Assembly: GCF_027853915.1 (NCBI RefSeq)
Contig: NZ_JAQGLA010000009.1
Location: 107,892-171,891, forward strand
Length of the DNA: 64,000 nucleotides
From: Saccharopolyspora oryzae
GTDB lineage: Bacteria > Actinomycetota > Actinomycetes > Mycobacteriales > Pseudonocardiaceae
Direction of reading: 5' to 3'
This document shows, piece by piece, positions 1-8,938 of this stretch. Position 1 is the first letter of the stretch; each line of letters starts with the position of its first letter. Under the pieces are notes generated by a model. It worked only from the letters and a program-made list of their open reading frames with translations, had not been told where the DNA came from and did not search any database. Made by a program: the position numbers and the translations under genes.

Positions 1-1124
1 GGTCCGAGCCGCCTTCGCCGACATCGCCGCGTGTGAGCCCGGGCTGGAAGCTCAACTCGCGGTGTACCACCAGGGCGTGCCGGTGGTGGATCTGTGGACC
101 GGCGGCGAATCGACCGGTGACTCGCTCCTCGCCCTGTACTCCACCGGGAAGGGCGCCGCATTCCTGGTGCTCGCCCTCCTGGTGCAGGAGGGCGCCATCG
201 ACCTCGACCGCCCCGTCGCCGAGTACTGGGCCGAGTTCGCGACGGCCGGCAAGTCCGGGATCACCGTGCGCCAGCTCGCCTCCCACCAAGCCGGTCTCCT
301 CGGCGTCGCCGGGGGGGTTCAGCGAGGATGAGCTCTCCGACGACCGCCAGCTCGCCGCGCGGCTCGCGGCCCAGGAACCGCTGTGGACACCGGGGAGCGG
401 CTACGGCTACCACGCGTTCGTGATCGGTGCGCTGATCGGCGAGGTCGTGCGCCAGGTGACGGGTCGGTCGCTGCAGGAGGTCTTCGACGAACGCATCCGG
501 CGACCCCGCGGACTCGACTTCTACCTGGGGCTCCCCAGCGCGGAGGAGAACAGGTTCCTGCCCGCGCTGCCGTTGCTGCCGGAAGAGCAAGCCGCCCAGG
601 CGTTGCCGTCGCCGGACTCGTACACCGGGATCGCGTTCAACCTCAACGCCCCTGCTCCGACCGACCTGGTGACGTTCGGCAACAGCCGAGTGGTCCACCA
701 GCGCGGGCCCGCCTCCTCGGGAAGCGTTGGCACGGCACGAGGTGTCGCCCGCATGTACGCCGCAGCGCTCACCGGCCTCGACGGCGGTCCCGCGTTCCTC
801 CTGCCGCGCACCGTCGAGGAGTTCACCCGGAAGCAGTCGACCGGTGTCGACCTGGTGACCGGCGAGCGGGACCACTTCCTCCTCGGGTTCGAAGCTCAAG
901 CATCCCGCTACCCGACGCTCAGCTCTCGCGCGTTCGGCCACAGCGGAGCCGTCGGAGCCCAGGCGTTCGCCGATCCCGCAACCGGTATCGCCTACAGCTA
1001 CACCCGCCGCAAGTTCTCGTTCGGCGGCGGCGGACGCGCCTCCGAGAACCAGTCCCTCATCGAGGCGATCACCGGCCTGGCGCCTGCGGTGGCGGCGCCG
1101 GGCGAGGTCGGGGCGGGCGTATGA
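1..1124 (+). pseudogene. Serine hydrolase (EstB/class C beta-lactamase-like), 5' partial, frameshifted
   Basis: Reads in frame from base 2 to about 311, then continues one frame over to the stop at 1122-1124. The first part has the SxxK nucleophile motif (STGK in ALYSTGKG); the second part has a tyrosine-motif region (GYGYHAFVIG) and the C-terminal HSG (GHSGAVGAQ), which replaces the KTG box in this family. The break falls in a run of seven G at 311-317; removing one G restores VAGGFSEDEL and one open frame. So either one extra G is a real inactivating mutation or it is a sequencing error. The family hydrolyses esters or lactams through an acyl-serine intermediate; the substrate is unknown. 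The N terminus lies outside the window. Confidence 0.75.
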
Positions 1125-1150
1125 GCATCCGGCGGTCGGACGTGTCGTTG

Positions 1151-1184
1151 CGACGCGGGGCGCGGATGGCCGCGCCCCGCGTCG
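1151..1184. terminator. Bidirectional intrinsic terminator hairpin
   Basis: A perfect 15-bp inverted repeat (CGACGCGGGGCGCGG at 1151-1165 and its complement at 1170-1184) with a 4-nt loop. It lies between two convergent genes, so it can serve both. There is no long T tract, as is common in actinomycetes. Confidence 0.8.
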
Positions 1185-1188
1185 GGTT

Positions 1189-3489
1189 TCACCGTTGGAA
1201 GAAGCGGCGGTACTGGTCGGCCACCGCGTCCGGTTCGGCCGCCGCGTCCAGGAACATCAGCGAGTCCATCCGGCAGTTGCACGGGTTCCGCTCCGCCGTG
1301 TTCTGCGGGAAGCTGCCGCCGATCTTGATCCCCCGCGGGTTCGTCCCCGTCGTTCCCGTCCCGTCGAGCTGCCACGGATCGCCCGGGACGGTGTAGAAGC
1401 CCGGGAGCGGCTGGCCGTTGCGGTAGAGGGCGATCTCGCCCGTCGTGTAGTCGAACGTCGCCGCCAGGTGCACCCACTCGCCGGGCGGGAGGAGCTCGCG
1501 CCAGTCCTGCTGGGCGGCGAACGTCTGGGAGCTGCCGCCGTCGATGCGGCGGCCCAGCCCCACCAGCCGCAGCTCACCGTCGACCTGGATCAGCTCCAGC
1601 AGCGCCCGGACGTCGTGGCCGTCGGAGTTGCCGCTGAGGATCCCGGCGAGACCGACGGCGTTGTACCGATCGCCCGGGTCCGGTGAGCCCGAGTTGGGGC
1701 CGGGGTTCTCGCCGGTCATCTTGAACCAGCCCATCACGGTCGCGCCCTCGGTGCCGTTGAACGCGCTGAGCGACGACACCCCGTTGCCGTCCCAGACACC
1801 GGCCTTCCAGTCGTCGTTGCCCGCCACTTCGGGGTTGACCTGCTGGGTCTGGAGGGCGTTGTTGCTGCCGGGGAACGCGCCGTCGGCCACCCGCATGTCC
1901 TCGCCGCCGCCCAGCAGGCTCAGCAGGGTGCGGGACGAGCCGCGGTCGAGCTCGCGGGAATCGTCGGCGGCGAAGGGGCGCTCGAAGTCGTAGTGGGCGA
2001 CCAGGTTCCGCTGCACCTGCGGGGTGACCTCCGAGCCGGGGGCCATCCGCGTGCCGACCACCTTCCAGATCTTGCCGTTGGCCTTGGCGAGCAGGTACAG
2101 GTCGCGCCGCGAATCGGTGCCGAAGCGCAGGTCCACCCGGCCGTCCCCGGCGAAGTCCGTCATCCGCAGCTGCTTGCCCGCGGTGTCGAACAGCTGCAAC
2201 TCGTGCAGGGGAGCGCGCTCCGCGCCGCGCTTCATCCGGTTGACGTCGGTGTAGAACACGCGGCCGTCCACCAGGTCGCCGAAGACGTACTTGCCCCGCA
2301 GCACCGGGAACTGCGCTCCCCGGTACACCTGGCCGCCGGAGATCGCGTGGCCGCTGTCGGAGTTGCACGGCCAGCCCTGCGGCGGATCGTGGTCGTAGGC
2401 GGCGACCGGGTAGACGTAGCCGTACTTCTCGTCGTCGGCGGGCAGCGGGTACAGGTAGCACTGGTTCTCCGGGCGGAAGGTGAAGGCGCCCTCGCGCTCG
2501 CTCCACCCGAAGTTGTCCCCGGCGCGGACCTCGTACACCGCTTCGATCGCGTGCTGGCCGATGTGGCCCAGGTACATCGCGTGCTGCCCCTCGGGGTCCC
2601 AGCTGAACCGGTGCGGGTCGCGCATGCCGACGGCGTAGATCTCGCCCAGCGCGCCGGGCTTCCCGACGAACGGGTTCGACGCCGGGATGCCGTACTGGCC
2701 GTCGGGTCCGTTCGTGCCCGCCGGATCGATCCGCAGGATCTTGCCCGCCGGGGTGGTCATGTCCTGGGGCACGTCGGAGTCCAGGCCGATGCCGCCGTCA
2801 CCGATCCCCAGGTACAGCAGGCCGTAGTCGGGGTCGCCCGGCTCGGCGGTGGGGTTGAAGTCGATCTGCTGGATCGCGTGGATCTGGGTGCTGAAACCGA
2901 AGCGGAAGATCTCCCGCTGGGAGCCGGAGAAGACGTCGGCGGCCGGATCGTCGGCGGTCCACTCGGTCACCACGCTCTGCACGAACGCGTCCGGCTGGTT
3001 CGGGTAGGTCGGCTCCTCGGAGTCGATGGCCGCCTCGTCCTCGCTGTGCACCGTGTAGAACTTGCCGTTGCGCGCGAAATCGGGGTGGAAGGCGACGAAG
3101 CCGAAGCCGCTGCCCATCCCGCGTCCGGAGAAGAAGTGCTCGAAACGCGCCTTGAAGTCGAGGTACACGTGCTGCTGGCCGCCGTCGAGAAGGTAAAGCG
3201 GGCCGTTGAGGTCGGGCACGAACATCCGCCCGGAGCCGTCCGGAACCTCGCCGACGTAGTTGATCCGGTTGTGCCGGATCAACCGGGGGTCGGTCGCCGG
3301 TGGTGTCGCCTCGGTCGCGGGTAGCTGCGCGACTTCCTGGAGCACCAAGCCGAGTGGGGACTGCTGCGGCTCTTCCGGGATCGGATCGATGATCGGTTCG
3401 TCGGCGGCACCGGCCGCCGGTGGGGCTAACAGGGTCGCTGCGGCCACCACTGCGGTGATCGCGGCGCACCAGGATCTGCGCACGCGCAT
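1189..3489 (-). CDS. Secreted PQQ-type glucose/sorbosone dehydrogenase with C-terminal LamG-like domain
   Basis: 766 aa. A Sec signal peptide (basic n-region, hydrophobic core, cleavage near residue 29) is followed by a glucose/sorbosone dehydrogenase beta-propeller (about residues 70-480), with typical segments such as GRMFVPDLNGPLYLLDGG, GDGGIGLDSD and GMRDPHRFSWDPEG. Residues 500-766 look like a concanavalin/LamG sandwich (ATVMGWFKMTG, WVHLAATFDYTTGEIALYRNG), probably for binding glycans. The family oxidises sugars or sugar alcohols outside the cell using soluble PQQ. It is the last gene of the minus-strand sugar operon, 75 bp after the secreted gene at 3565, suggesting extracellular oxidation before uptake. 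The substrate is not deducible. Confidence 0.85.
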   Translation of the reverse strand: MRVRRSWCAAITAVVAAATLLAPPAAGAADEPIIDPIPEEPQQSPLGLVLQEVAQLPATEATPPATDPRLIRHNRINYVGEVPDGSGRMFVPDLNGPLYLLDGGQQHVYLDFKARFEHFFSGRGMGSGFGFVAFHPDFARNGKFYTVHSEDEAAIDSEEPTYPNQPDAFVQSVVTEWTADDPAADVFSGSQREIFRFGFSTQIHAIQQIDFNPTAEPGDPDYGLLYLGIGDGGIGLDSDVPQDMTTPAGKILRIDPAGTNGPDGQYGIPASNPFVGKPGALGEIYAVGMRDPHRFSWDPEGQHAMYLGHIGQHAIEAVYEVRAGDNFGWSEREGAFTFRPENQCYLYPLPADDEKYGYVYPVAAYDHDPPQGWPCNSDSGHAISGGQVYRGAQFPVLRGKYVFGDLVDGRVFYTDVNRMKRGAERAPLHELQLFDTAGKQLRMTDFAGDGRVDLRFGTDSRRDLYLLAKANGKIWKVVGTRMAPGSEVTPQVQRNLVAHYDFERPFAADDSRELDRGSSRTLLSLLGGGEDMRVADGAFPGSNNALQTQQVNPEVAGNDDWKAGVWDGNGVSSLSAFNGTEGATVMGWFKMTGENPGPNSGSPDPGDRYNAVGLAGILSGNSDGHDVRALLELIQVDGELRLVGLGRRIDGGSSQTFAAQQDWRELLPPGEWVHLAATFDYTTGEIALYRNGQPLPGFYTVPGDPWQLDGTGTTGTNPRGIKIGGSFPQNTAERNPCNCRMDSLMFLDAAAEPDAVADQYRRFFQR

Positions 3490-3564
3490 GGTAGGGCTCC
3501 ATCCCTCGCCGTTGTGGGTCGGTGGTGCATCGCAGACCGCATCCGGGAAGCGGCGGACTGCGGA

Positions 3565-4236
3565 TCAGGAAGCGGGAGCGCCGATGATGGTGACGTCGCG
3601 AACGCGCCCGTAGTTGTCGAACGAGCCGAAACCGACGCGGCCACCGGAGAAGGTCTTGTCGGTCGCGGTCATCAGCGGCTCGTCGGCGCCGTCCACGTGC
3701 ACCGCGATCTCACCCGTCGCGGCGCGGTAGTCGAGGCGGACGTCGTGCCAGTCGGTGTCGTCGATGGCGGGCGGTGCACCGGTGGTGCCGTCCCACTGGT
3801 CGTCGATGCGGACCCGGTCTGCGTCGTCGACGACGAAGATCCCGTTGTGCGGGTAGATCGTGTTGTCCTGCGACAGGTGCGCGTAGTAGAAGCGGGTGGG
3901 GGACCGGTAGTTGAAGATCAGCACGACGTCGCGGTCGTTGCGGGTCACCGGTTCGTCGATGCGGACCTCGCCGGTCAGGCTCAGCGAGCCGAACTCCGGT
4001 CCTTTTCGGACGATGGCGTACTCGAACGGGCGGCGCGGGCCTTCCGGCGGCACCCCGCGCTCGGTCATGACGATTTGGCCGGCGGTGAACTCCCACTTCT
4101 CTGGCGTCAGCGGGGACCAGTCCCGGTCCGTGGCGGCCGGCCGGACCACCACCAAACCCGGTGCGGCGGAGGCGGTCGGGACGGCCGTCGCGCACAGTCC
4201 GGCGACCAACCCGGTGAGCACTGTTCTTCGTCTCAT
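3565..4236 (-). CDS. Secreted concanavalin-fold protein, 3-keto-disaccharide hydrolase (DUF1080)-like
   Basis: 223 aa with a Tat-like signal (MRRRTVLTGL followed by a hydrophobic stretch, AxA-type cleavage near residue 25). The rest is a single beta-sandwich with features of the DUF1080/family-16 laminarinase-like fold: WEFTAGQIVMTERG, FGSLSLTGEVRI, NYRSPTRFYYAHLSQD and the final VGFGSFDNYGRVRDVTI. DUF1080 members are reported to cleave 3-keto-glycosides; here the assignment rests on fold resemblance only. It lies 15 bp downstream of the isomerase gene in the same operon, between cytoplasmic enzymes and the secreted sugar dehydrogenase, consistent with trimming an oxidised glycoside outside the cell. 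Confidence 0.6.
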   Translation of the reverse strand: MRRRTVLTGLVAGLCATAVPTASAAPGLVVVRPAATDRDWSPLTPEKWEFTAGQIVMTERGVPPEGPRRPFEYAIVRKGPEFGSLSLTGEVRIDEPVTRNDRDVVLIFNYRSPTRFYYAHLSQDNTIYPHNGIFVVDDADRVRIDDQWDGTTGAPPAIDDTDWHDVRLDYRAATGEIAVHVDGADEPLMTATDKTFSGGRVGFGSFDNYGRVRDVTIIGAPAS

Positions 4237-4251
4237 GTGGACTCCTGGCGG

Positions 4252-5127
4252 CTAGAGGTGCGGCTCCACGAACTCGACGTACCGGCGGGTCAGGGTGGCG
4301 ACGACGTCGGAGCCGGGGGCGGCCCAGACGTCGGCGTTGAAGATCTCGACCTCGACGTCCCCGCGGTACCCGGCGGCGGAGACCGCGCGCGTGAGCGCGG
4401 CGAAGTCGATGTGGCCGTCGCCCACCATCCCGCGGCTGAGCAGCGCGTCCGCGGGCAGCGGGGTGATCCAGTCGCAGATCTGGTAGCTGGTGATCCGCGG
4501 CCCGGCGCGCGCGATCTGCTCCAGCACGCCCGGCTCCCACCACACGTGGAAGGTGTCGACCACGACGCCGACCACGTCCGGCGGGTGCTGCTCGGCGATG
4601 TCCAGGGCCTGGGCGAGGGTCGAGATGACCCCGCGGTCGGCAGCGTAGATCGGGTGCATGGGTTCGATGCCGAGCCGCACGCCGCGTTCGCGGGCGTGCG
4701 GGACCAGCGCGGCGACGGCATCGGCCACGCGCTGCCGAGCACCGGTGAGATCGCGGTCGCCTGCGGGCAGCCCGCCGGGCACGAGCACCAGCACGTCGCA
4801 GCCGAGGGCTGCGGCCTCGTCGAGGGCGGTGATGTTGTCGCCGATCGGGTTTCCATCGGTGAAGAAACCACCGCGGCACAGCGAGGAAACCCGCAGCCCG
4901 GCATCGCGGACCATCCGCGCGGCGACCTCCAATCCGACCTCAGCGACAGGTTCGCGCCAGACCCCGATGGAGCCGAGCCCGGCGGCCACGCAGCCCTCCA
5001 CCGCTTCGCGCAGCGACCAGCCGGCGGTCGTGCGCTGGTTCAGCGAGAGCCGGGCCAACCGCGGGTCACCGGCCTGCGGAGTCGGCACCCGGGCCGGTGC
5101 GCTCGTCGGCACGTCGCGTGCGCTCAT
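4252..5127 (-). CDS. Sugar phosphate isomerase/epimerase (xylose isomerase-like TIM barrel)
   Basis: 291 aa. Its ATG overlaps the stop of the upstream gene (ATGA at 5124-5127), which fixes the start. The AP-endonuclease-2 TIM barrel shows its metal-site strands: LGIEPMHP (Glu), VVVDTFHVWWEPG (Asp and His), ITSYQICDW and DVEVEIFNADVW (C-terminal Glu). Members isomerise or epimerise sugars, keto-inositols or 3-keto sugars with a divalent metal. Within this operon it follows a Gfo/Idh/MocA dehydrogenase and a DUF993 protein, the usual set-up for processing a keto-sugar intermediate in the cytoplasm. Confidence 0.85.
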   Translation of the reverse strand: MSARDVPTSAPARVPTPQAGDPRLARLSLNQRTTAGWSLREAVEGCVAAGLGSIGVWREPVAEVGLEVAARMVRDAGLRVSSLCRGGFFTDGNPIGDNITALDEAAALGCDVLVLVPGGLPAGDRDLTGARQRVADAVAALVPHARERGVRLGIEPMHPIYAADRGVISTLAQALDIAEQHPPDVVGVVVDTFHVWWEPGVLEQIARAGPRITSYQICDWITPLPADALLSRGMVGDGHIDFAALTRAVSAAGYRGDVEVEIFNADVWAAPGSDVVATLTRRYVEFVEPHL

Positions 5128-6281
5128 GCAACGGCCCCCGCGGCTTCGAGCCACAACCGCATCCGGTGCGCGGCCAACTCCGGATCGACCAGCAGTTGCG
5201 CGTCGTTGGCCAGTGAGAAGATCCGCGCCAGGTGCACGATGCTGCGCGCGGACTGCAGCCCGCCGAGCATCGTGAAGCCCGGCTGGTGGCCGTTGAGCCA
5301 GGCCAGGAAGGCGATCCCGGTCTTGTAGTAGAAGGTGGGTGCGCTGAACACGTGCCGCGACAGCGGGAGCGTCGCCGCCATCTCCGCGTCGTAGGTCGCG
5401 AGATCGCCGTCGTCGAGCGCGGCCAGCGCCGCCGAGGCGGCCGGAGCGATCGCGGCGAACGCGCCGAGCAGCGCGTCCGAGTGGTGGTGCGAGTCGCCGC
5501 GGATCAGCTCCGGGTAGTTGAAGTCGTCGCCGGTGTAGAGCCGCACGCCGGCCGGTAGTGCGGCGCGCAGACCGCGTTCGTGCTCGGCCGACAGCAGGGA
5601 CACCTTCACGCCGTCGACCTTCGCGGCGTGGTCGCGGACGAGGTCGAGGAAGGCCTCGGTCGCGGTGGCCAGGTCGGTCGAGCCCCAGTATCCGGCCAGG
5701 TGCGGGTCGAAGACCTCGCCGAGCCAGTGCAGGATCACCGGCTCGGCGACCTGCCCGAGCACCGCGTCGTACACCCGCCGGTAGTCCTCGATACCGCAGG
5801 CGATGGCGGCCAGCTGGCGGGAGGCCATCACGATCACCTGCGAGCAGGTCGACTCCACGAAGCCGACCTGCTCCTGGTAGGCCTCGACGACGTCGTCGAG
5901 GGTGCTGGCCCCGGCCCGGTGGTCGGTGCCCGCGCCGGAGGCGATCCGGGCGCCGGCGGAGCGGGCCTGCTCGGCGCTGCGGCGGACGAGTTCCTGCACC
6001 GCGGGCCAGTCCAGGCCCATGTTGCGCTGCGCGGTGTCCATCGCCTCCGCCACCCCGAGGCCGTGGCGGAACAGCTCCCGGCGGAAGGCCAATGTGGACT
6101 CCCAGTCCACTGCCGCGGGCGCCCCCGGCGTGTTGTCGCCGAGCGGGTCGGCGACCACGTGCGCGGCGGCGAACGCGACCCGCGAGCCGTGCGGCTGCGG
6201 ATGTTCCTCCCACCGCCTGGGTTCGCGCAGCACGACCTCCGCCCAGGTGCCCTGGTCGGTGGGCAGCTCGATCGCGCTCAT
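5124..6281 (-). CDS. DUF993 family protein, dihydrodipicolinate-synthase-like TIM barrel
   Basis: 385 aa, translationally coupled on both sides (ATGA overlaps with neighbours). The sequence matches the actinobacterial DUF993 family: long N-terminal extension, AMDTAQRNMGLDWPAVQELVRRS, VEAYQEQVGFVESTCSQVIVMASRQLA, VILHWLGEVFDP and VDGVKVSLL, whose Lys is placed like the Schiff-base lysine of the DapA superfamily. Such proteins recur next to Gfo/Idh/MocA oxidoreductases and sugar isomerases, so a retro-aldol or related cleavage of an oxidised sugar is likely; no biochemical function is known to me. Confidence 0.8.
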   Translation of the reverse strand: MSAIELPTDQGTWAEVVLREPRRWEEHPQPHGSRVAFAAAHVVADPLGDNTPGAPAAVDWESTLAFRRELFRHGLGVAEAMDTAQRNMGLDWPAVQELVRRSAEQARSAGARIASGAGTDHRAGASTLDDVVEAYQEQVGFVESTCSQVIVMASRQLAAIACGIEDYRRVYDAVLGQVAEPVILHWLGEVFDPHLAGYWGSTDLATATEAFLDLVRDHAAKVDGVKVSLLSAEHERGLRAALPAGVRLYTGDDFNYPELIRGDSHHHSDALLGAFAAIAPAASAALAALDDGDLATYDAEMAATLPLSRHVFSAPTFYYKTGIAFLAWLNGHQPGFTMLGGLQSARSIVHLARIFSLANDAQLLVDPELAAHRMRLWLEAAGAVA

Positions 6282-7432
6282 GCCGCGCCGCCGGTGGGCA
6301 GCTCGATGCGGCGGCCCTCCGCCGACGAGGCGAGACCGGCGGCGGCGAGCCGGAGTCCGCGCAGCCCGGCCGCCAGGTCGTAGGGGTGCGGCCTGCCGTG
6401 GTGCACGTCCAGCAGGAAGCGTTCCCACTGCGCGCGGAAACCGTTGTGGAACTCCGCGTTGTCGGGGATCTCGTCCCACTGGCCGCGGAAGTCCTCGGTG
6501 GTGGGCAGGTCCGGGTTCCACGACGGCCGCGGGGTGCGCACCCGCGGCTGGATGCGGCAGCCGAACAGGCCCGCGACCGCCGAGCCGTGCGTGCCGTCGA
6601 CCTGGAACTCCAGCAGTTCCTTGCGCTCCACCCGCACCGCCCACGACGAGTTGATCTGCGCGATGACCCCGTCGTCGAGCTCGAAGATCGCGTACGCCGC
6701 GTCGTCGGCGGTGGCGTCGTAGCGCTGCCCGTCCTCGTCCCAGCGCTGCGGGATGTGCGTGACCGCCTTCGCGGTGACCGCGCGGACCTGGCCGAAGATG
6801 TTCTCCAGCACGTAGTTCCAGTGGCAGAACATGTCCAGCACCACGCCGCCGCCGTCCTCGGACCGGTAGTTCCAGCTCGGCCGCTGCGCGGGCAGCAGGT
6901 CGCCCTCGAACACCCAGTAGCCGAATTCCCCGCGCACGGACAGGATCCGGCCGAAGAAGCCCGCGTCCACCAGCCGTTTGAGCTTCTGCAAGCCGGGCAG
7001 GAAGAGCTTGTCGTGCACGACGCCGTTGACGACCCCGGCGTCTTCGGCCGCTTTCACCAGTTCCTCGCCTTCGGCCACGGTCTCGGCCACGGGCTTCTCG
7101 GTGTAGACGTGCTTGCCCGCGGCCACGGCCTTCAGCACCGCCTTGCGGCGCTCGCTGGTGACCTGGGTGTCGAAGTAGATCTGCGCGGTGTCCTCGGCCA
7201 GCAGCGCGTCGAGATCGGTGCTCCACTCGGCGATGTCGTGGTCAGCGGCGATGCGGGCCAGCTTCTCGGCGTTGCGGCCGACCAGGACCGGCTCGACCTG
7301 GATGCGGCCGCCGTCGGCGAGCGGCACGCCGCCGTCGTCGCGGATCGCCAGCACCGAGCGCAGCAGGTGCTGGCGGTAGCCCATCCGGCCGGTGACGCCG
7401 TTCATCAGGATGCGGTAGGTGCGATCGGTCAT
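6278..7432 (-). CDS. Gfo/Idh/MocA family NAD(P)-dependent oxidoreductase
   Basis: 384 aa. The Rossmann start is MTDRTYRILMNGVTGRMGYRQHL, with a GxxGxxG-like loop preceded by an unusual Asn. The family signature EKPVAE (here YTEKPVAETVAEGEELVKAAEDAGV) carries the catalytic Lys, and the C-terminal sheet domain follows (GGGVVLDMFCHWNYVLENIFG, DDGVIAQINSSWAV). It probably oxidises a sugar or inositol hydroxyl, or reduces a keto group. Start and stop both overlap neighbours by 4 nt, so it is expressed with the transporter and the DUF993 gene. Confidence 0.85.
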   Translation of the reverse strand: MTDRTYRILMNGVTGRMGYRQHLLRSVLAIRDDGGVPLADGGRIQVEPVLVGRNAEKLARIAADHDIAEWSTDLDALLAEDTAQIYFDTQVTSERRKAVLKAVAAGKHVYTEKPVAETVAEGEELVKAAEDAGVVNGVVHDKLFLPGLQKLKRLVDAGFFGRILSVRGEFGYWVFEGDLLPAQRPSWNYRSEDGGGVVLDMFCHWNYVLENIFGQVRAVTAKAVTHIPQRWDEDGQRYDATADDAAYAIFELDDGVIAQINSSWAVRVERKELLEFQVDGTHGSAVAGLFGCRIQPRVRTPRPSWNPDLPTTEDFRGQWDEIPDNAEFHNGFRAQWERFLLDVHHGRPHPYDLAAGLRGLRLAAAGLASSAEGRRIELPTGGAA

Positions 7433-8214
7433 GGTCGCGGGCCCCCTGTCTTCGACGATGCGGTGCTGGCGCGTCGGCTGCCGAGGTAGAGCTCGCCGAG
7501 CTGCGGGTCGGCGAGCAGGTCGGGCGCCGGGCCGGAGATGTGCACCCGGCCGAGGTCGAGCACGCAGCCCAGGTCGGCGACCTCCAGCGCGCGGCGGGCG
7601 TTCTGCTCCACCAGCAGCACCGCCGTCCCCGCGTCGCGCATCCGCGCCACCTGGGCGAACACGGTCTCGGTCGCCTTGGGGTCCAGGCCCATCGACGGCT
7701 CGTCGAGCAGCACGACCTTCGGGCTGACCATCAGGGACCGGGCGAACTCCACCTGCTTCTGCTGCCCGCCGGAAAGCGCCCCGGCCAGCGCGTCCCACCG
7801 CTCGGCCACGACCGGGAACAGCTCCTTGACGAAGGCCGCGCGGTCGGCGATCTCGGACCTGTCCCGCAGCGCGTACGCGCCGAGCAGCACGTTCTCCGCG
7901 ACCGTCATCTCCTTGAACACGCTGTGGCCCTGGAGCACGTGGGACAGACCGGCTTCGAGCATCTGCTGCGGTCGGCGGTTCGTGACGTCCTTGCCGCACA
8001 CCAGGATCCGGCCGGCCCGCGGTGCGAGCATGCCGCTGGCGACCTTGAGCACCGTGGACTTCCCGGCGCCGTTCGGTCCCACTAGGCAGACCACGCTGGC
8101 CGGTGGCACCCGCACCGTCAGCCCGCGCAGCACCAGCGCTGCGCGCCCGTAGCCGGCCTCGACGTCGACGAGCTCGAGCAGGTGCTCGCTCGAACCCCGC
8201 TGCTCAGATCCCAA
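7429..8214 (-). CDS. livF: Branched-chain-type ABC transporter ATPase LivF-like
   Basis: 261 aa. Walker A GPNGAGKST, ABC signature LSGGQQKQ, Walker B VVLLDEPS and switch His region LLVEQNARRAL are all present, so it should be an active ATPase. I take the TTG at 8214 as start: it has a GGAGG box 7 nt upstream and overlaps the end of livG. LivF pairs with LivG to power import through LivH/LivM. In this operon the load is probably a sugar derivative or sugar acid rather than leucine. Confidence 0.9.
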   Translation of the reverse strand: MGSEQRGSSEHLLELVDVEAGYGRAALVLRGLTVRVPPASVVCLVGPNGAGKSTVLKVASGMLAPRAGRILVCGKDVTNRRPQQMLEAGLSHVLQGHSVFKEMTVAENVLLGAYALRDRSEIADRAAFVKELFPVVAERWDALAGALSGGQQKQVEFARSLMVSPKVVLLDEPSMGLDPKATETVFAQVARMRDAGTAVLLVEQNARRALEVADLGCVLDLGRVHISGPAPDLLADPQLGELYLGSRRASTASSKTGGPRP

Positions 8215-8938
8215 GGTATGCCTCCAGGACTCGCGGGTCGTTGCGGACCTCGTCGGGCGTGCCCGCGGCGATCGGCCGCCCGCGGTCGAAGACGACCACG
8301 TGGTCGGACAGGCTCATCACCAGGTCCATGTTGTGCTCCACGATCAGGAAGGTCCGGCCCTCGGCGTTGAGCGCGCGCACCAGCTCCCCGATCCGCTCGA
8401 TCAGCGCCGGGTTCACCCCGCCCGCGGGCTCGTCGAGCAGGACCGTCTCGGGATCGGCCATCAGCACCCCGGCGAGTTCGAGCAGCTTCTGCTGGCCGTA
8501 GGACAGGTCGCGGGCCTGGACGTCGGCCAGGTGCTCGATGCCCACGCGGGTGAGCAGTTCGCGCGCCCGGTCCAGGTCGGTGCGCTGGCGCGCGGAGACC
8601 AGCTGGCCGAGCAGGGTTCGGGAGCGGACCGGGACCAGCAGGTTCTCCAGCGCCGTCATCCGGGGGAAGATCCGGCACAGCTGGAAGCTGCGGCCGATGC
8701 CGGCGCGGGCGATCCGGTGCGGCGGGCGGCCGGTGATGTTGCGCCCGCGGTAGCTCGCGGTGCCGGAATCGGGCTTGATCATCCCGGTGACGCAGTTGAA
8801 GAACGTGGTCTTGCCCGATCCGTTGGGGCCGATCAGCGCGTTGACCTTGCCGTGCTGGAAGGCGACGGTGGCCCCGTCGACGGCGCGCACCCCGCCGAAG
8901 GACTTGGTCAGTCCGGTGGTTTCCAGTCCCGTGCTCAC
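8204..8938 (-). CDS. livG: Branched-chain-type ABC transporter ATPase LivG-like
   Basis: 244 aa from a GTG overlapping the livM stop (GTGA), with GAGGAGG 7 nt upstream. Walker A GPNGSGKTT, the LivG-type signature DLSYGQQKLLELA, Walker B TVLLDEPAGGVNP and the H-loop LIVEHNMDLVMSLSDHVVV are intact. It forms the heterodimeric ATPase with LivF on the cytoplasmic face. Confidence 0.9.
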   Translation of the reverse strand: MSTGLETTGLTKSFGGVRAVDGATVAFQHGKVNALIGPNGSGKTTFFNCVTGMIKPDSGTASYRGRNITGRPPHRIARAGIGRSFQLCRIFPRMTALENLLVPVRSRTLLGQLVSARQRTDLDRARELLTRVGIEHLADVQARDLSYGQQKLLELAGVLMADPETVLLDEPAGGVNPALIERIGELVRALNAEGRTFLIVEHNMDLVMSLSDHVVVFDRGRPIAAGTPDEVRNDPRVLEAYLGI

